DNA of 64,000 nucleotides from Algibacter sp045066735 (GTDB taxonomy: Bacteria; Bacteroidota; Bacteroidia; Flavobacteriales; Flavobacteriaceae). The notes beneath the pieces are model-generated. The model saw nothing but the letters and a program-made list of their open reading frames with translations, did no database searches and was not told the origin of the DNA. How positions within the stretch are numbered: the stretch's first letter is position 1; each line of letters starts with the position of its first letter. The stretch is from the NCBI RefSeq assembly GCF_045066735.1, contig NZ_JBISHH010000026.1, positions 620,001-684,000 on the forward strand, written 5' to 3'. Positions 25,962 through 35,723 of this stretch are shown here, in pieces. Both the position numbers and the translations under genes were made by a program.

Positions 25962-26579
25962 ATGAAAAATAAAAGCCATAGTATGGTTACCGTTGTATTA
26001 GCAGCTGGTGCCTCCAAAAGAATGGGAGAGCCAAAGCAATTGCTCAATTGGGGGAAATCAACTTTACTTGAGCACACAATTAATACAGTTTTACAACTAG
26101 ATTCGGACGAGGTTATAGTTGTGCTTGGTGCTAATTTTGAACTTGTTAAGACTAAAATTTCAAACTATCCAATTACTATTTTAAATAATCTGTTTTGGGA
26201 AGTTGGCTTAGGGAAATCCATTGCTTGTGCTGTTGAATATGTCAATAAAAACAGCCCTGAGGTCGATGCTGTTATGATTGTTTTAGCCGATCAGCCATTT
26301 ATCGATTCTTCGCATTTAAAACAATTATCAAGAAAATTTATTTTGAATAATAAGCAAATTATAGCAACATCTTACAAGGAAGGTAAAAACGGAGTTCCTG
26401 TCATTTTTGATAAAAATTATTTTAAAGAATTAATGATTTTAGAGACTGATGATGGCGCTAAACATCTTTTGAAGCGGTACAGTGAATCTATTGAAGTTTT
26501 AAAACCATTATCCGAAAATTTAGATATAGATTCGAAATCAGATTATAATTATTTAATTAAAGAATATTTTAAAAAGTAA
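25962..26579 (+). CDS. MobA-like nucleotidyltransferase (MocA type)
   Basis: 205 residues. The NTP-transferase motif VLAAGASKRMGEPKQLLNWG is at residues 12-31, followed by VLADQPFID and the GVPVIFDKNYF segment. MocA-type enzymes attach CMP to molybdopterin to make the dinucleotide form used by xanthine-oxidase-family enzymes. It closes the four-gene hydroxylase operon, 13 bases after xdhC. Confidence 0.9.
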   Translation: MKNKSHSMVTVVLAAGASKRMGEPKQLLNWGKSTLLEHTINTVLQLDSDEVIVVLGANFELVKTKISNYPITILNNLFWEVGLGKSIACAVEYVNKNSPEVDAVMIVLADQPFIDSSHLKQLSRKFILNNKQIIATSYKEGKNGVPVIFDKNYFKELMILETDDGAKHLLKRYSESIEVLKPLSENLDIDSKSDYNYLIKEYFKK

Positions 26580-26655
26580 TCTATACACTTACTAAAAGAG
26601 CCGTTTAGATTACTATTTGGACAAAATAGAATATAAATTACATTATAAATAGAGA

Positions 26656-26663
26656 TATTTTTG
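26656..26663 (+). promoter_or_regulatory. possible minus-7 box upstream of the FdhF/YdeP gene
   Basis: TATTTTTG matches the consensus but no TTG lies at the proper distance upstream. The leader would be about 110 nt. Confidence 0.3.
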
Positions 26664-26776
26664 CGTCTTATGTTTTATTTAATCATATTCCATCTATGAA
26701 ATATTTCTATTTCAAATTGATTAAATTTTACATGAAATTGTAATTTTATAGGTTCAAATAAAAATCATTATTGTTT

Positions 26777-29077
26777 ATGAGTAAATCAGCTATTAATAAA
26801 GCGAAAACACCAGAAGGTTTTACAAATTTAAAAACCGAAGCTCCACCAAAAAACACGGTAGGTTTTGGAGCTTTAAAAGTGGCTTTAGGACATGCTAATA
26901 AATATATGAAAGCTACAGATGCCTTGCGTCTGTCTTTAAAAATGAACCAAAAAGGAGGGTTTGATTGCCCGGGGTGTGCTTGGCCAGATCCAGATGATGA
27001 GCGTTCTGCGCTTGGTGAGTATTGTGAAAATGGAATGAAAGCTATAGCAGAAGAGGCTCAAAATAAAACTATAAATAGAGATTTTTTTTCCAAATATTCT
27101 GTAGATGAATTGGCAAGTTTTACTGATTTCGAAATTGGAAAATCGGGCCGTTTAGCAGAACCAATGTTTTTACCTGAAGGCGCTACGCATTATCAGCGTA
27201 TTTCTTGGGAAGCTGCTTTTCAAAAAGTAGGTAGCCATTTAAATGCCCTTAATAATCCAGATGAGGCTGCATTTTATACCTCTGGTAGAACGACCAATGA
27301 GGCTGCATTTTTATATCAATTATTTGTCAGAGAATTTGGAACATCCAATTTGCCCGATTGCTCAAATATGTGTCATGAAGCTAGTGGGAGTGCACTTACC
27401 GAAACTTTAGGAATTGGTAAAGGTTCTGTTAAATTAGACGATTTATACAAGGCAGAAGTGGTTATGGTCATTGGGCAAAACCCGGCTACCAATCATCCAA
27501 GGATGTTATCTGCATTAGAAAAAACTAAAAAGAATGGAGGGAAAATAATAGCGATTAATCCTTTGCCAGAAGCCGGTTTAATTAAGTTCACAGATCCACA
27601 AAACCCTATAAAATTATTAACTGGAGGAACAAAATTGGCCGATGTATTTGTCCCAATAACTATAAATGGTGATGTAGCTTTTATAAAGGCTATTCTTCTA
27701 AAATTATTAGAGAAAGAAGAGGAACTAGGTCATGTTTTTGATAAAAAATTTATAGAAGAATATACTAGTGATTACAATACGTTTATACAGGATTTAAAAA
27801 CCTACAGTTTTAACGAGTGTCTTAAAGCCTCGGGTGTTTCATTAGAGATATTTAATCAAACTTTTGATTTAATTTTAAATAATGAAAAAATTATTGTGTG
27901 TTGGGCTATGGGATTAACGCAGCACGAAAATGCGGTCGATAATATTCGGGAACTTGTTAATTTACTCTTATTAAAAGGCAGCATTGGAAAGGAAGGTGCT
28001 GGAACTTGTCCTGTTCGTGGGCATTCTAACGTGCAAGGCGATAGAACAGTTGGTATATGGGAAGCGGCACCTCAAGCTTTTCTAGATAAAATTGAGGGTA
28101 AATATGGTTTTAAGCCAAGTGCAAAGCATGGTTTTTCTGTAATTGAAACCATTAAAGCCATGTATGAGAAAAAAGTAAAGGTGTTTTTTGGTTTAGGAGG
28201 TAATTTTATTTCGGCTGTACCAGATACGGCATATTCTGCACAAGGTTTGGCTAATTGTAATTTAACGGTACATGTAAGTACAAAGTTAAATCGTTCGCAT
28301 TTGGTTACAGGTAAAGAGGCTTTGATTTTACCATGTTTGGGACGTACTGAAAAGGATTATCAAAAAACAGGAGAGCAGGTGCAAAGTGTTGAGAACTCAA
28401 TGGGTGTAGTCTCATCTACCAAAGGTGTTTTAGAACCATGCTCTGATGATTTATTGAGTGAAGTCGCTGTAGTTTGTGGTGTGGCGCATGCCACTTTAAA
28501 AAGTAAAACTAAAGTGAAATGGCTATCGTATAAAGATGATTATAAACTTGTTCGTGATGATATTGCCGAAGTTGTTTCTGGTTTCGAAGATTTTAACGTA
28601 CGCTTAAAAAATCCATCGGGCTTTTATTTACCAAATGGTGCTCGTATTAGAAAATTTAATACAAAAACGGGAAAAGCTAATTTTTCGGTTAATAAGTTAC
28701 CTGTTTGGAAGTTGAAAAATGATGAGCTTATTATGATGACAATACGTAGTCACGATCAATTTAATACCACTATTTATGGATTAGATGATCGATATCGTGG
28801 TGTTTTTAATGAGCGTCGTATTATTTTTATGAATCGTGAAGATATGATTTCTAGAGGGCTAAAAGAATATCAGGTTGTAAATTTAAAATCTAAATTTAAT
28901 GATGTTGAGCGCCATGCAGATAATTTTAAAGTGGTTGCTTACGATATTCCTAAAAACTGCTGTGCAACGTATTTTCCAGAAACAAATGTTCTTGTTCCCT
29001 TAGACAGTTTTGCGCACACAGCTAAGACTCCTGCATCTAAAAGCGTTGTTATTACTGTAGAAGCATCTGTTAAATGA
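26777..29077 (+). CDS. FdhF/YdeP family molybdopterin oxidoreductase
   Basis: 766 residues from the ATG at 26777 (MSKSAINKAK); a TTG two codons upstream is less likely. The N-terminal FDCPGCAWPDPD, GRLAEPMFLPEGATHYQRISWEAAF broken near 115-140, DCSNMCHEASG, and the C-terminal dinucleotide-binding domain with SHDQFNTTIYGLDDRYRGV and RGVFNERR are typical of YdeP-like proteins. They are formate-dehydrogenase-like bis-MGD enzymes of mostly unknown substrate. Only two N-terminal cysteines of an iron-sulfur site are obvious (CPGC). It lies between the molybdenum hydroxylase operon and nirB. Confidence 0.88.
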   Translation: MSKSAINKAKTPEGFTNLKTEAPPKNTVGFGALKVALGHANKYMKATDALRLSLKMNQKGGFDCPGCAWPDPDDERSALGEYCENGMKAIAEEAQNKTINRDFFSKYSVDELASFTDFEIGKSGRLAEPMFLPEGATHYQRISWEAAFQKVGSHLNALNNPDEAAFYTSGRTTNEAAFLYQLFVREFGTSNLPDCSNMCHEASGSALTETLGIGKGSVKLDDLYKAEVVMVIGQNPATNHPRMLSALEKTKKNGGKIIAINPLPEAGLIKFTDPQNPIKLLTGGTKLADVFVPITINGDVAFIKAILLKLLEKEEELGHVFDKKFIEEYTSDYNTFIQDLKTYSFNECLKASGVSLEIFNQTFDLILNNEKIIVCWAMGLTQHENAVDNIRELVNLLLLKGSIGKEGAGTCPVRGHSNVQGDRTVGIWEAAPQAFLDKIEGKYGFKPSAKHGFSVIETIKAMYEKKVKVFFGLGGNFISAVPDTAYSAQGLANCNLTVHVSTKLNRSHLVTGKEALILPCLGRTEKDYQKTGEQVQSVENSMGVVSSTKGVLEPCSDDLLSEVAVVCGVAHATLKSKTKVKWLSYKDDYKLVRDDIAEVVSGFEDFNVRLKNPSGFYLPNGARIRKFNTKTGKANFSVNKLPVWKLKNDELIMMTIRSHDQFNTTIYGLDDRYRGVFNERRIIFMNREDMISRGLKEYQVVNLKSKFNDVERHADNFKVVAYDIPKNCCATYFPETNVLVPLDSFAHTAKTPASKSVVITVEASVK

Positions 29078-29164
29078 TAATATTTTCATAATTCACAATC
29101 CTTTTTTTGACTAATACTTAATTAAACTATTGTCAATTTAGGAAATATGTAATTATTTAGGGTT

Positions 29165-29232
29165 TACGTAAAAAACTATGATATTAAGTATTAAAATTAA
29201 GTAAAATTACTTAGTTTTGTATTAAATACGTA
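29165..29232 (+). promoter_or_regulatory. nirB promoter with palindromic operator
   Basis: The minus-7 box TAGTTTTG (29212-29219) overlaps TACTTAG, which forms an inverted repeat with ATTAAGTA (29196-29203); a further ATTAAGTA is at 29183-29190. TACGTA palindromes flank the region at 29165 and 29227. There is no TTG at minus 33, as expected for an activator-dependent promoter. The core is nearly identical to that of narK. Confidence 0.7.
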
Positions 29233-29236
29233 GTTT

Positions 29237-31753
29237 ATGAAAAATATCATAGTTGTTGGGAATGGAATGGTTGGTTATAAATTTTGTGAAAAATTTGTGG
29301 CACAGTCTGGAAATGAATCATTTAAAGTAATCGTTTTTGGTGAAGAACCTCGTCCAGCGTACGATCGTGTACATTTAAGCGAGTTTTTTGAAAACCAAGA
29401 TGCTAAAGCTTTAGAAATGGCACCAGCCGAATGGTATTCAGAAAATGGTATAGAATTAATCACTGGAGAGCGTGTTGCAGATATTAATAGAACATCAAAA
29501 ACGATAACTACTGCTAAAGATCGTGAGTTTTCTTATGATTACTTGGTTCTTGCAACGGGGTCTTCGCCTTTTGTGCCACCAATTAAAGGTGTTGAAAAGG
29601 AAGGTGTTTTTGTTTATAGAACTATTGAAGATTTAGAAGGTATGTTAGCATATGCTGCTAAGCTTAAAGCTGAAAAACCAAATGCTAGAGCTGCGGTTCT
29701 TGGAGGTGGTTTATTAGGTTTAGAAGCTGGTAAAGCGGTTATGGATATGGGTTTAGAACCTCATATTGTAGAGTTCGCTCCTAAGTTAATGCCAAGACAA
29801 CTAGATTCTAGAAGTAGTCAAGTATTACAATTAAAATTAGAGTCTATTGGTTTAAACATTCATCTAAGTAAAGCAACCAATCAAATTCTAGGTGATGACC
29901 ATATTACAGGAATGGAGTTTGGTGAAGATGATATGTTAGAAGTTGATATGCTTGTGGTTTCAGCTGGTATTAGACCTAGAGATGAATTAGGAAAAAATTC
30001 TGGTTTAGAAGTTGGTGTTCGAGGTGGTATTGTAGTTGATAATAAAATGCAAACATCAGACAAGAATATTTATGCTATCGGTGAAATTGCATTATACAAT
30101 CAAATGATTTATGGTTTAGTCGCTCCTGGTTATGATATGGCTGGTGTTGCTGCAGATCAAATTTTAGGTAAGGCAGATAGTTTAATGCCAGCTGAAATAG
30201 ATATGTCTACCAAATTAAAATTAATTGGTGTAGATGTAGCAAGTTTTGGAGAGCCGTTTATGCCAGCTGCTAAAGGCCACTCTATAATTTTTGAAAATAA
30301 AACACAACATTTATATAAAAGAATTAATGTAAGTCTTGATGGGAAATCGCTTCTAGGAGGAATTCTAGTTGGTGATGCAGCCGATTACAGTATGTTACAT
30401 CAGATTTATTTAAACGGGATGAAAATTCCTGAGGATCCTGCGCAATTAATTTTACCTGCTAGTGATGGTGGTACTTCTTTTGGAGATGTTATGGATTTGC
30501 CAGATGAAGCTCAAATTTGTTCTTGTGAGAGTGTTACAAAAGGACAAATATGTGGTGCTATCGAAAGTGGAGAAGCAACAGACGTCTCTGGTGTAGTTAG
30601 CTGTACGAAAGCAGGAACCGGCTGTGGTGGTTGTAAACCAATGGTTGCAGATTTAACTAACGCCACACTTAAGTCTTTAGGAATAACAGTAAAAGCTGGA
30701 GTTTGTGAGCATTTTGAATTAGATAGGCAAGATTTATACAAAATTATACAAGTAAAAGGTTATACAACTTTTAACGAGGTTTTAGATAATCACGGTACTG
30801 GTGGTCACGGTTGCGAATTATGCAAACCTTTAGTGGCTTCATTAATGGCAAGTATAAACGCAGATACTGCTAATAAAGAATATGCAATCCAAGATTCTAA
30901 CGATAGATTCTTAGCAAATATTCAACGAAACGGTACCTATTCTGTTGTGCCTCGTGTTCCTGGTGGAGAAATTACACCAGATAAATTAATTGCTCTTGGG
31001 CAAATTGCTAAAAAATATGATTTATATACAAAGGTTACTGGTGGTGTTCGTATCGATTTATTTGGTGCAACTTTAAATCAGCTTCCTTTAATATGGAAAG
31101 AATTAATTGCTCATGGTTTTGAGAGTGGTCATGCATACGGTAAATCTTTACGTACTGTAAAAACATGTGTAGGTTCTACATGGTGTCGTTACGGAATGGA
31201 TGAAAGTGTGAGTTTTGGTATCGAACTAGAGAATAGATATAGAGGTATTCGTGCGCCGCACAAAATTAAGGGTGGTGTTTCAGGATGTATTCGTGAATGC
31301 GCTGAAGCACGAGGAAAAGATTTTGGTTTAATTGCTGTAGAAGGTGGTTGGAACCTTTACCTTGGAGGAAATGGAGGTGCTACACCGCGTCACGCTGAGT
31401 TGTTTGCAGAGCAAATTGATAATGAAACCGTAATAAAATATATAGATAGATACTTAATGTTCTACATGCGCACAGCAAAACCTTTACAACGTACGGCTGC
31501 ATGGCAAGATCGTTTAGAAGGCGGTATTGAGTATTTAAGAGAAGTTATTATTGAAGATAAATTAGGTATTGCTGCCGATTTAGATGAAGAAATGCAAACT
31601 TTAGTTAACAAGTTTGAATGCGAGTGGACACAAGCTGTTAACGATCCAGAAATGATGAAACGTTTTAATCACTTTGTAAATAGTGAAGAAGAGGATGATA
31701 ACTTAGTTTTTGTTCCTTTAAGAGATCAAAAAATGCCAGAACAATGGAACTAA
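29237..31753 (+). CDS. nirB: NADH-dependent nitrite reductase, large subunit
   Basis: 838 residues, the usual length. Order: FAD/NAD(P)-dependent reductase domain (about 1-290, with VVGNGMVGYKFCEKF, GLLGLEAGKAVMDMGLE and IYAIGEIA), BFD-like [2Fe-2S] region (ICSCESV near 427, TGCGGCKP, and a second segment with GCELCKP), sulfite/nitrite reductase ferredoxin-like half domain, then the siroheme/[4Fe-4S] site with TCVGSTWCRYG (near 642) and SGCIRECAEARGKDFG (near 682). It reduces nitrite to ammonium in the cytoplasm. nirD follows by 35 bases. Confidence 0.97.
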   Translation: MKNIIVVGNGMVGYKFCEKFVAQSGNESFKVIVFGEEPRPAYDRVHLSEFFENQDAKALEMAPAEWYSENGIELITGERVADINRTSKTITTAKDREFSYDYLVLATGSSPFVPPIKGVEKEGVFVYRTIEDLEGMLAYAAKLKAEKPNARAAVLGGGLLGLEAGKAVMDMGLEPHIVEFAPKLMPRQLDSRSSQVLQLKLESIGLNIHLSKATNQILGDDHITGMEFGEDDMLEVDMLVVSAGIRPRDELGKNSGLEVGVRGGIVVDNKMQTSDKNIYAIGEIALYNQMIYGLVAPGYDMAGVAADQILGKADSLMPAEIDMSTKLKLIGVDVASFGEPFMPAAKGHSIIFENKTQHLYKRINVSLDGKSLLGGILVGDAADYSMLHQIYLNGMKIPEDPAQLILPASDGGTSFGDVMDLPDEAQICSCESVTKGQICGAIESGEATDVSGVVSCTKAGTGCGGCKPMVADLTNATLKSLGITVKAGVCEHFELDRQDLYKIIQVKGYTTFNEVLDNHGTGGHGCELCKPLVASLMASINADTANKEYAIQDSNDRFLANIQRNGTYSVVPRVPGGEITPDKLIALGQIAKKYDLYTKVTGGVRIDLFGATLNQLPLIWKELIAHGFESGHAYGKSLRTVKTCVGSTWCRYGMDESVSFGIELENRYRGIRAPHKIKGGVSGCIRECAEARGKDFGLIAVEGGWNLYLGGNGGATPRHAELFAEQIDNETVIKYIDRYLMFYMRTAKPLQRTAAWQDRLEGGIEYLREVIIEDKLGIAADLDEEMQTLVNKFECEWTQAVNDPEMMKRFNHFVNSEEEDDNLVFVPLRDQKMPEQWN

Positions 31754-31788
31754 TTTAATAGTACTAAAATTTTAAAGCAAAATAAAAG

Positions 31789-32166
31789 ATGGAAGAAATT
31801 CTAGATAAATATAAGGCAACTAAGTTAAAAGATGTAACGGTTTGGTTTAAAGCAGCATCAATAAATGATTTTCCAAAAGATGGAGGAGCTTGTGTAAAAT
31901 ATAAAGACAAGCAAATTGCGGTTTTTAATTTTGCACGAACAAACACCTGGTATGCATGTCAGAACTTGTGTCCTCACAAAATGGAAATGGTATTGAGTAG
32001 AGGTATGATAGGTGATGACAAGGGAGCTCCGAAAGTTGCTTGTCCACTTCACAAAAAAACATTCTCTTTAGAAAATGGAGAAAACTTAAATGGAGATTTG
32101 GATGCTATTGCTACTTATCCTGTTAAAATTGATGGAGAAAATGTGTATATTGGCTTTTCAGATTAA
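31789..32166 (+). CDS. nirD: nitrite reductase small subunit
   Basis: 125 residues of the Rieske-like NirD fold. The two ligand-type motifs CPHK and CPLHKK are present (Cys-Pro-His and Cys-x-x-His), so it may bind a Rieske [2Fe-2S] cluster, unlike the cluster-free enterobacterial NirD. It pairs with NirB encoded just upstream. Confidence 0.92.
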   Translation: MEEILDKYKATKLKDVTVWFKAASINDFPKDGGACVKYKDKQIAVFNFARTNTWYACQNLCPHKMEMVLSRGMIGDDKGAPKVACPLHKKTFSLENGENLNGDLDAIATYPVKIDGENVYIGFSD

Positions 32167-32177
32167 AAAATGAAGCC

Positions 32178-32762
32178 ATGAAGCCCACAAGATTCGAAAC
32201 TGCAATTGCCTTAATTGATAAAAAAAATGCTGAAGATATAAATACGTATTCGGTTTCGGGTATGGAATACCCTAAGGAGTTATTGTATTCTCAACGTATG
32301 AGCAGAACCTTGTTGCAGTTCGACCCAAATGCGTCGAAAGCCTTGCAAATAGCGGCGAGAGCACAACATATTTGCCGTTGGAAAATAGCAAGAAATGAAT
32401 ACCCAATGGATCGCGTAGGCTATTTAAAATGGCGTCAAGATTTAAAACAAATGCATGCTGAGTTAACAGCTGATATTTTAGCTGAAGTTGGTTATAATGA
32501 TGAATTTATAGACCGAGTTAAAGCTATTGTTCTTAAAAAACTAATTAAAAAAAATAAAGAATCACAGACTATTGAAGATGTCATTTGCCTAGTCTTTCTA
32601 GATTTTTATTTTGATGAGTTTGCTGCTAAACATAGCGATGAAAAAATAATTGATATTCTACAAAAAACTTGGAAAAAAATGTCGGATGAAGGTCATGCCG
32701 AGGCATTGAAAATTAAATTTTCCGAAAAGAGTTTGGCTTTAGTAAAACAAGCTATTTCTTAA
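32178..32762 (+). CDS. DUF4202 family protein of the nitrogen operon
   Basis: 194 residues, wholly helical in appearance, no signal peptide. The segments TFETAIALID-like start, EYPKELLYSQRMSRTLLQF, ARAQHICRWKIARNEYP and MHAELTADIL fit DUF4202. Conserved His and Arg residues give it a possible HD-like helical site (inference). It begins 11 bases after nirD and ends 13 before the NarX-like kinase, so it is cotranscribed with nitrite reduction and nitrate sensing. Function unknown. Confidence 0.8.
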   Translation: MKPTRFETAIALIDKKNAEDINTYSVSGMEYPKELLYSQRMSRTLLQFDPNASKALQIAARAQHICRWKIARNEYPMDRVGYLKWRQDLKQMHAELTADILAEVGYNDEFIDRVKAIVLKKLIKKNKESQTIEDVICLVFLDFYFDEFAAKHSDEKIIDILQKTWKKMSDEGHAEALKIKFSEKSLALVKQAIS

Positions 32763-32775
32763 AAATTTATGTAAT

Positions 32776-34596
32776 ATGACAAAAAACGGCAACTCTTTAG
32801 ATCAACGCACGTTTGGTAAATTGAGTCGTTTATATATTATTGCTTTAAGTACTATTGCTTTATCTGTTATTGTTAGTAATTTATCTGTTCGCCAACATTT
32901 AAAGGCGCAACAAAGTGATTCTACAGTTATTAATGTTGCAGGTAGGCAACGTATGCTAAGCCAAAAACTTACTAAAGAAATTTTATTGCTTGCTACTTCA
33001 AAATCTCCAGAGGCAAGTCTTGTTATAAAAAATCGTTTAAAACAAACATTATCGCTTTGGCAATTATCTCATAATGCCTTGCAAAAGGGAGATGCAGCGC
33101 TTGGTTTGCCAGCAGAAAACAGTAAAGAGATTTCTAGAAAATTCGAGAATTTAAATGGTGTTTTTAAAATTATAGAAAACGCTGCAGGACGTATTATTGC
33201 TAGTGTTGAAACTCGTGATAGTTTGTTGCCTGCGAATATAGCTGAGGACGTTAATTTGGTTAGAGATAATGAGGGCGATTTCTTGTTAATAATGGATCAA
33301 ATAGTGAATCAGTACAGCTTGGAAGCAGACCAGAAAGTACGTTGGCTTGGCAAACTAGAGACGCTCTTAATGGTTTTAACTTTAGTTATTTTATTAGGAG
33401 AGTTACTCTTTATATTTTGGCCAACAGCAAAATCGGTTCGTGCCACGCTTGCAGAGTTGCTAAAGGCTGAAAAGCATGCCAAAAAAATGGCCTTCGATGC
33501 TGATGAGTTAAGCCTTGCTAAAGAAAAATCTATTAAAGAACTTAGGGCTTTAAGTCAAGCAATGGATGAAACGTTGTTGTTTGCACGTATTTTATCAAGC
33601 GGACAAATTATTCATATTGGTAATAAGTTTTCTAGGCGTTTTAAATTTTCTAGATTTAATGACACGGCGTTGTTTTGGAACGTTATGTCTACCGTAGAGA
33701 GTGAAAAATTGGCTTTTGAGAGTTTAGTTACAAAATTCAAGAAAACTGGTTGGCAAGGTGAGGTTAAAGCAACCACTAAGGAAGGTGAAGGGATTTGGTT
33801 AGAGATGGCAATAATTCCATTTAGTCCGAACGACGAAAAAACAGAGCTTTTGATTATTGCCTCGGAAATAACAGAAAGAAAAGCAGGACAGCTAGAAATA
33901 GAACGCCTAAATAAAAAGAATTTTCAAGAAGAGATTAGTCAGCAAAAGATTATTTCTAGTAAAATTATTGAAAATCAGGAAAAAGAACAAAACCGAATAG
34001 CTAAAGATGTTCATGATGGTATTGGGCAAATGCTTACAGGTTTAAAATATAATTTAGAAAGTATAAATATTAATGATATTGAAAAAACGGCTTCCAAAAT
34101 TGAGCATCTAAAGGAGTTAACAACCAATATTATAAAAGGAGTGCGCACGGCAACGTTTAATTTAACGCCTCCAGAACTTGCTGATCACGGTATTGTACCT
34201 GCTATTACAAAGCTTACAAAAGAGTTAGCAAGGCTTACCGGAAAGGATATTGTGTTTTTCAATAAAACCGATTTTTCTGAGCGATTAGATTCTCTCGTTG
34301 AAATAAATATTTATAGAATAACTCAAGAAGCTATTAATAACGCTATTAAATACGCTAGTTCTACTCATATTCTAGTGTCTTTATCTCATAGTAAAAATAT
34401 ACTAAGTATTGTTATTGATGATAATGGAAAGGGTTTTGATCCGCAAAATGTAAAAAACTTTAAAAATGCCGATGGAGGTATGGGGATGACATTTATGAAA
34501 GAACGTATAAAATATATCGATGGCCGGTTGTTTTTAAGTTCCGAAGAAGGAAAAGGAACTCGGGTAACTTTAAATATTCCCTTAAAGGTTAATTGA
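32776..34596 (+). CDS. NarX-like nitrate/nitrite sensor histidine kinase
   Basis: 606 residues. A membrane helix (about 17-37) is followed by a periplasmic PilJ/NarX-type helical domain with a P-box-like segment INVAGRQRMLSQKL (about 52-65), the region that binds nitrate in NarX. After the second helix (about 195-215) come a coiled coil, a PAS-like domain (about 250-375), the HisKA_3 site KDVHDGIGQML with His413, and an HATPase domain (ITQEAINNAIKYA, DDNGKGFD, GMGMTFMKERI). It has no HAMP that I can assign. A LuxR-type regulator gene lies 200 bases downstream, giving a NarX/NarL-like pair. Confidence 0.88.
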   Translation: MTKNGNSLDQRTFGKLSRLYIIALSTIALSVIVSNLSVRQHLKAQQSDSTVINVAGRQRMLSQKLTKEILLLATSKSPEASLVIKNRLKQTLSLWQLSHNALQKGDAALGLPAENSKEISRKFENLNGVFKIIENAAGRIIASVETRDSLLPANIAEDVNLVRDNEGDFLLIMDQIVNQYSLEADQKVRWLGKLETLLMVLTLVILLGELLFIFWPTAKSVRATLAELLKAEKHAKKMAFDADELSLAKEKSIKELRALSQAMDETLLFARILSSGQIIHIGNKFSRRFKFSRFNDTALFWNVMSTVESEKLAFESLVTKFKKTGWQGEVKATTKEGEGIWLEMAIIPFSPNDEKTELLIIASEITERKAGQLEIERLNKKNFQEEISQQKIISSKIIENQEKEQNRIAKDVHDGIGQMLTGLKYNLESININDIEKTASKIEHLKELTTNIIKGVRTATFNLTPPELADHGIVPAITKLTKELARLTGKDIVFFNKTDFSERLDSLVEINIYRITQEAINNAIKYASSTHILVSLSHSKNILSIVIDDNGKGFDPQNVKNFKNADGGMGMTFMKERIKYIDGRLFLSSEEGKGTRVTLNIPLKVN

Positions 34597-34750
34597 TTTT
34601 TTTTTGTCATATCGGGGTGTTGAGGTATTGAACAGGAATTAATTTTGGGTATTTATTATTTGATTTACTGTTTCGTTGAATGACTTGGATAAGCGTTTAA
34701 TCAAAATCGCATTTCTTCCCATAAAGGCAAATCAATAATCAATTTCAAAT

Positions 34751-34782
34751 TACGTAGTCTTACTTAAAAATTCTTATTTTTG
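34751..34782 (+). promoter_or_regulatory. promoter region of the NarL-like regulator gene
   Basis: TACGTA (34751-34756) and TACTTA (34761-34766) precede the minus-7 box TATTTTTG (34775-34782). The elements are shared with nirB and narK, which suggests autoregulation. Confidence 0.5.
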
Positions 34783-34800
34783 TGCTTATAAATATTGTAT

Positions 34801-35466
34801 ATGGATATTATTAATGTTGTATTGGCAGACGATCATGTTTTGGTTCGTGATGGAATAAAGGCGCTTTTAGAAGATCAGTCTGGTGTTGTTGTAATAGATG
34901 AAGCTTCAAATGGAAAAGAAGCCTTAGAGGTCATTAAAATTAATAAACCGCATGTGTTAATTATAGATATTCGTATGCCAGAAATGAATGGTATTGATGC
35001 TGTTAGAGAGGTTAATAGGTTATATGCCGATGTCCGTACACTTGTTCTATCTATGCATGATTCCGAAGAATATGTGTTGCAAGCTATTCAGGCCGGAGCA
35101 GATGGTTATTTACTAAAAGGGGCTAGTAAAGAAGAATTTTTAAAGGCTCTAAATAAAGTAGCTTCTGGTGGAAAATATTTTACAGGAGATGTATCGGCTA
35201 TTATCATGAACAACTTTGTTAATGGTAATACAAGTACTGCCGTAGCACCAAAAGTAAAATCAATAGAAGACCCGTTTAAGCTTACAAAAAGAGAAAAGCA
35301 AATACTTAATTTGGTACTTCAACTTAAAAATAATAAAGACATTGCAGACGAGCTAAATATTAGTAAGCGTACGGCTGAGGTACATCGCTTTAACCTAATG
35401 AAAAAACTAGAAGTTAAAAATTTAATGGAGTTATCGAATAAAGCAAAGGAGTTCGGATTGGAATAA
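34801..35466 (+). CDS. NarL-type (LuxR family) response regulator
   Basis: 221 residues from the ATG at 34801 (MDIINVVLADDHVLVRDG); an in-frame TTG six bases upstream is less likely. The receiver domain has Asp56 in IIDIRMPEMNG and the usual SMHDSEEYVLQAIQAGADGYLLKGA broken over about 82-106. The C-terminal GerE helix-turn-helix is KLTKREKQILNLV ... NKDIADELNISKRTAEVHRFNLMKKL. It probably takes phosphate from the NarX-like kinase and binds the repeated TACTTA/TACGTA sites at nirB and narK (inference). Confidence 0.93.
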   Translation: MDIINVVLADDHVLVRDGIKALLEDQSGVVVIDEASNGKEALEVIKINKPHVLIIDIRMPEMNGIDAVREVNRLYADVRTLVLSMHDSEEYVLQAIQAGADGYLLKGASKEEFLKALNKVASGGKYFTGDVSAIIMNNFVNGNTSTAVAPKVKSIEDPFKLTKREKQILNLVLQLKNNKDIADELNISKRTAEVHRFNLMKKLEVKNLMELSNKAKEFGLE

Positions 35467-35499
35467 AAATAATAACTTATTTTTCTTCTTGTAAATATT

Positions 35500-35542
35500 A
35501 GAGTTACACTATTTTTCGCGAATAGTTTAGCTCTTTTTTTTG
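35500..35542 (+). terminator. intrinsic terminator after the NarL-like gene
   Basis: AGAGTTACACTATT pairs with AATAGTTTAGCTCT (one wobble, one mismatch) and is followed by a run of T. Confidence 0.8.
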
Positions 35543-35723
35543 TTTTTAATTTATATTAATTGACTCTTTTTTTTATGTGTAAAGATTTAATTTATATGTA
35601 ATTAGGAGGTTTTTTAGTTTTGTTCATTATCATAATATAAGTTTCTTGTTAAATTTTAATATCATTTTATCAGATCCTTAAAAAGATTATTCTATAATTG
35701 ACAATCTAGCATAAATTTGTAAA

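Noticed and set aside
29196..29214. Calling the nirB/narK palindrome a true NarL site
   Set aside because: The half sites resemble the NarL heptamer but the orientation and spacing differ from 7-2-7, so I report it only as an operator of unproven regulator.
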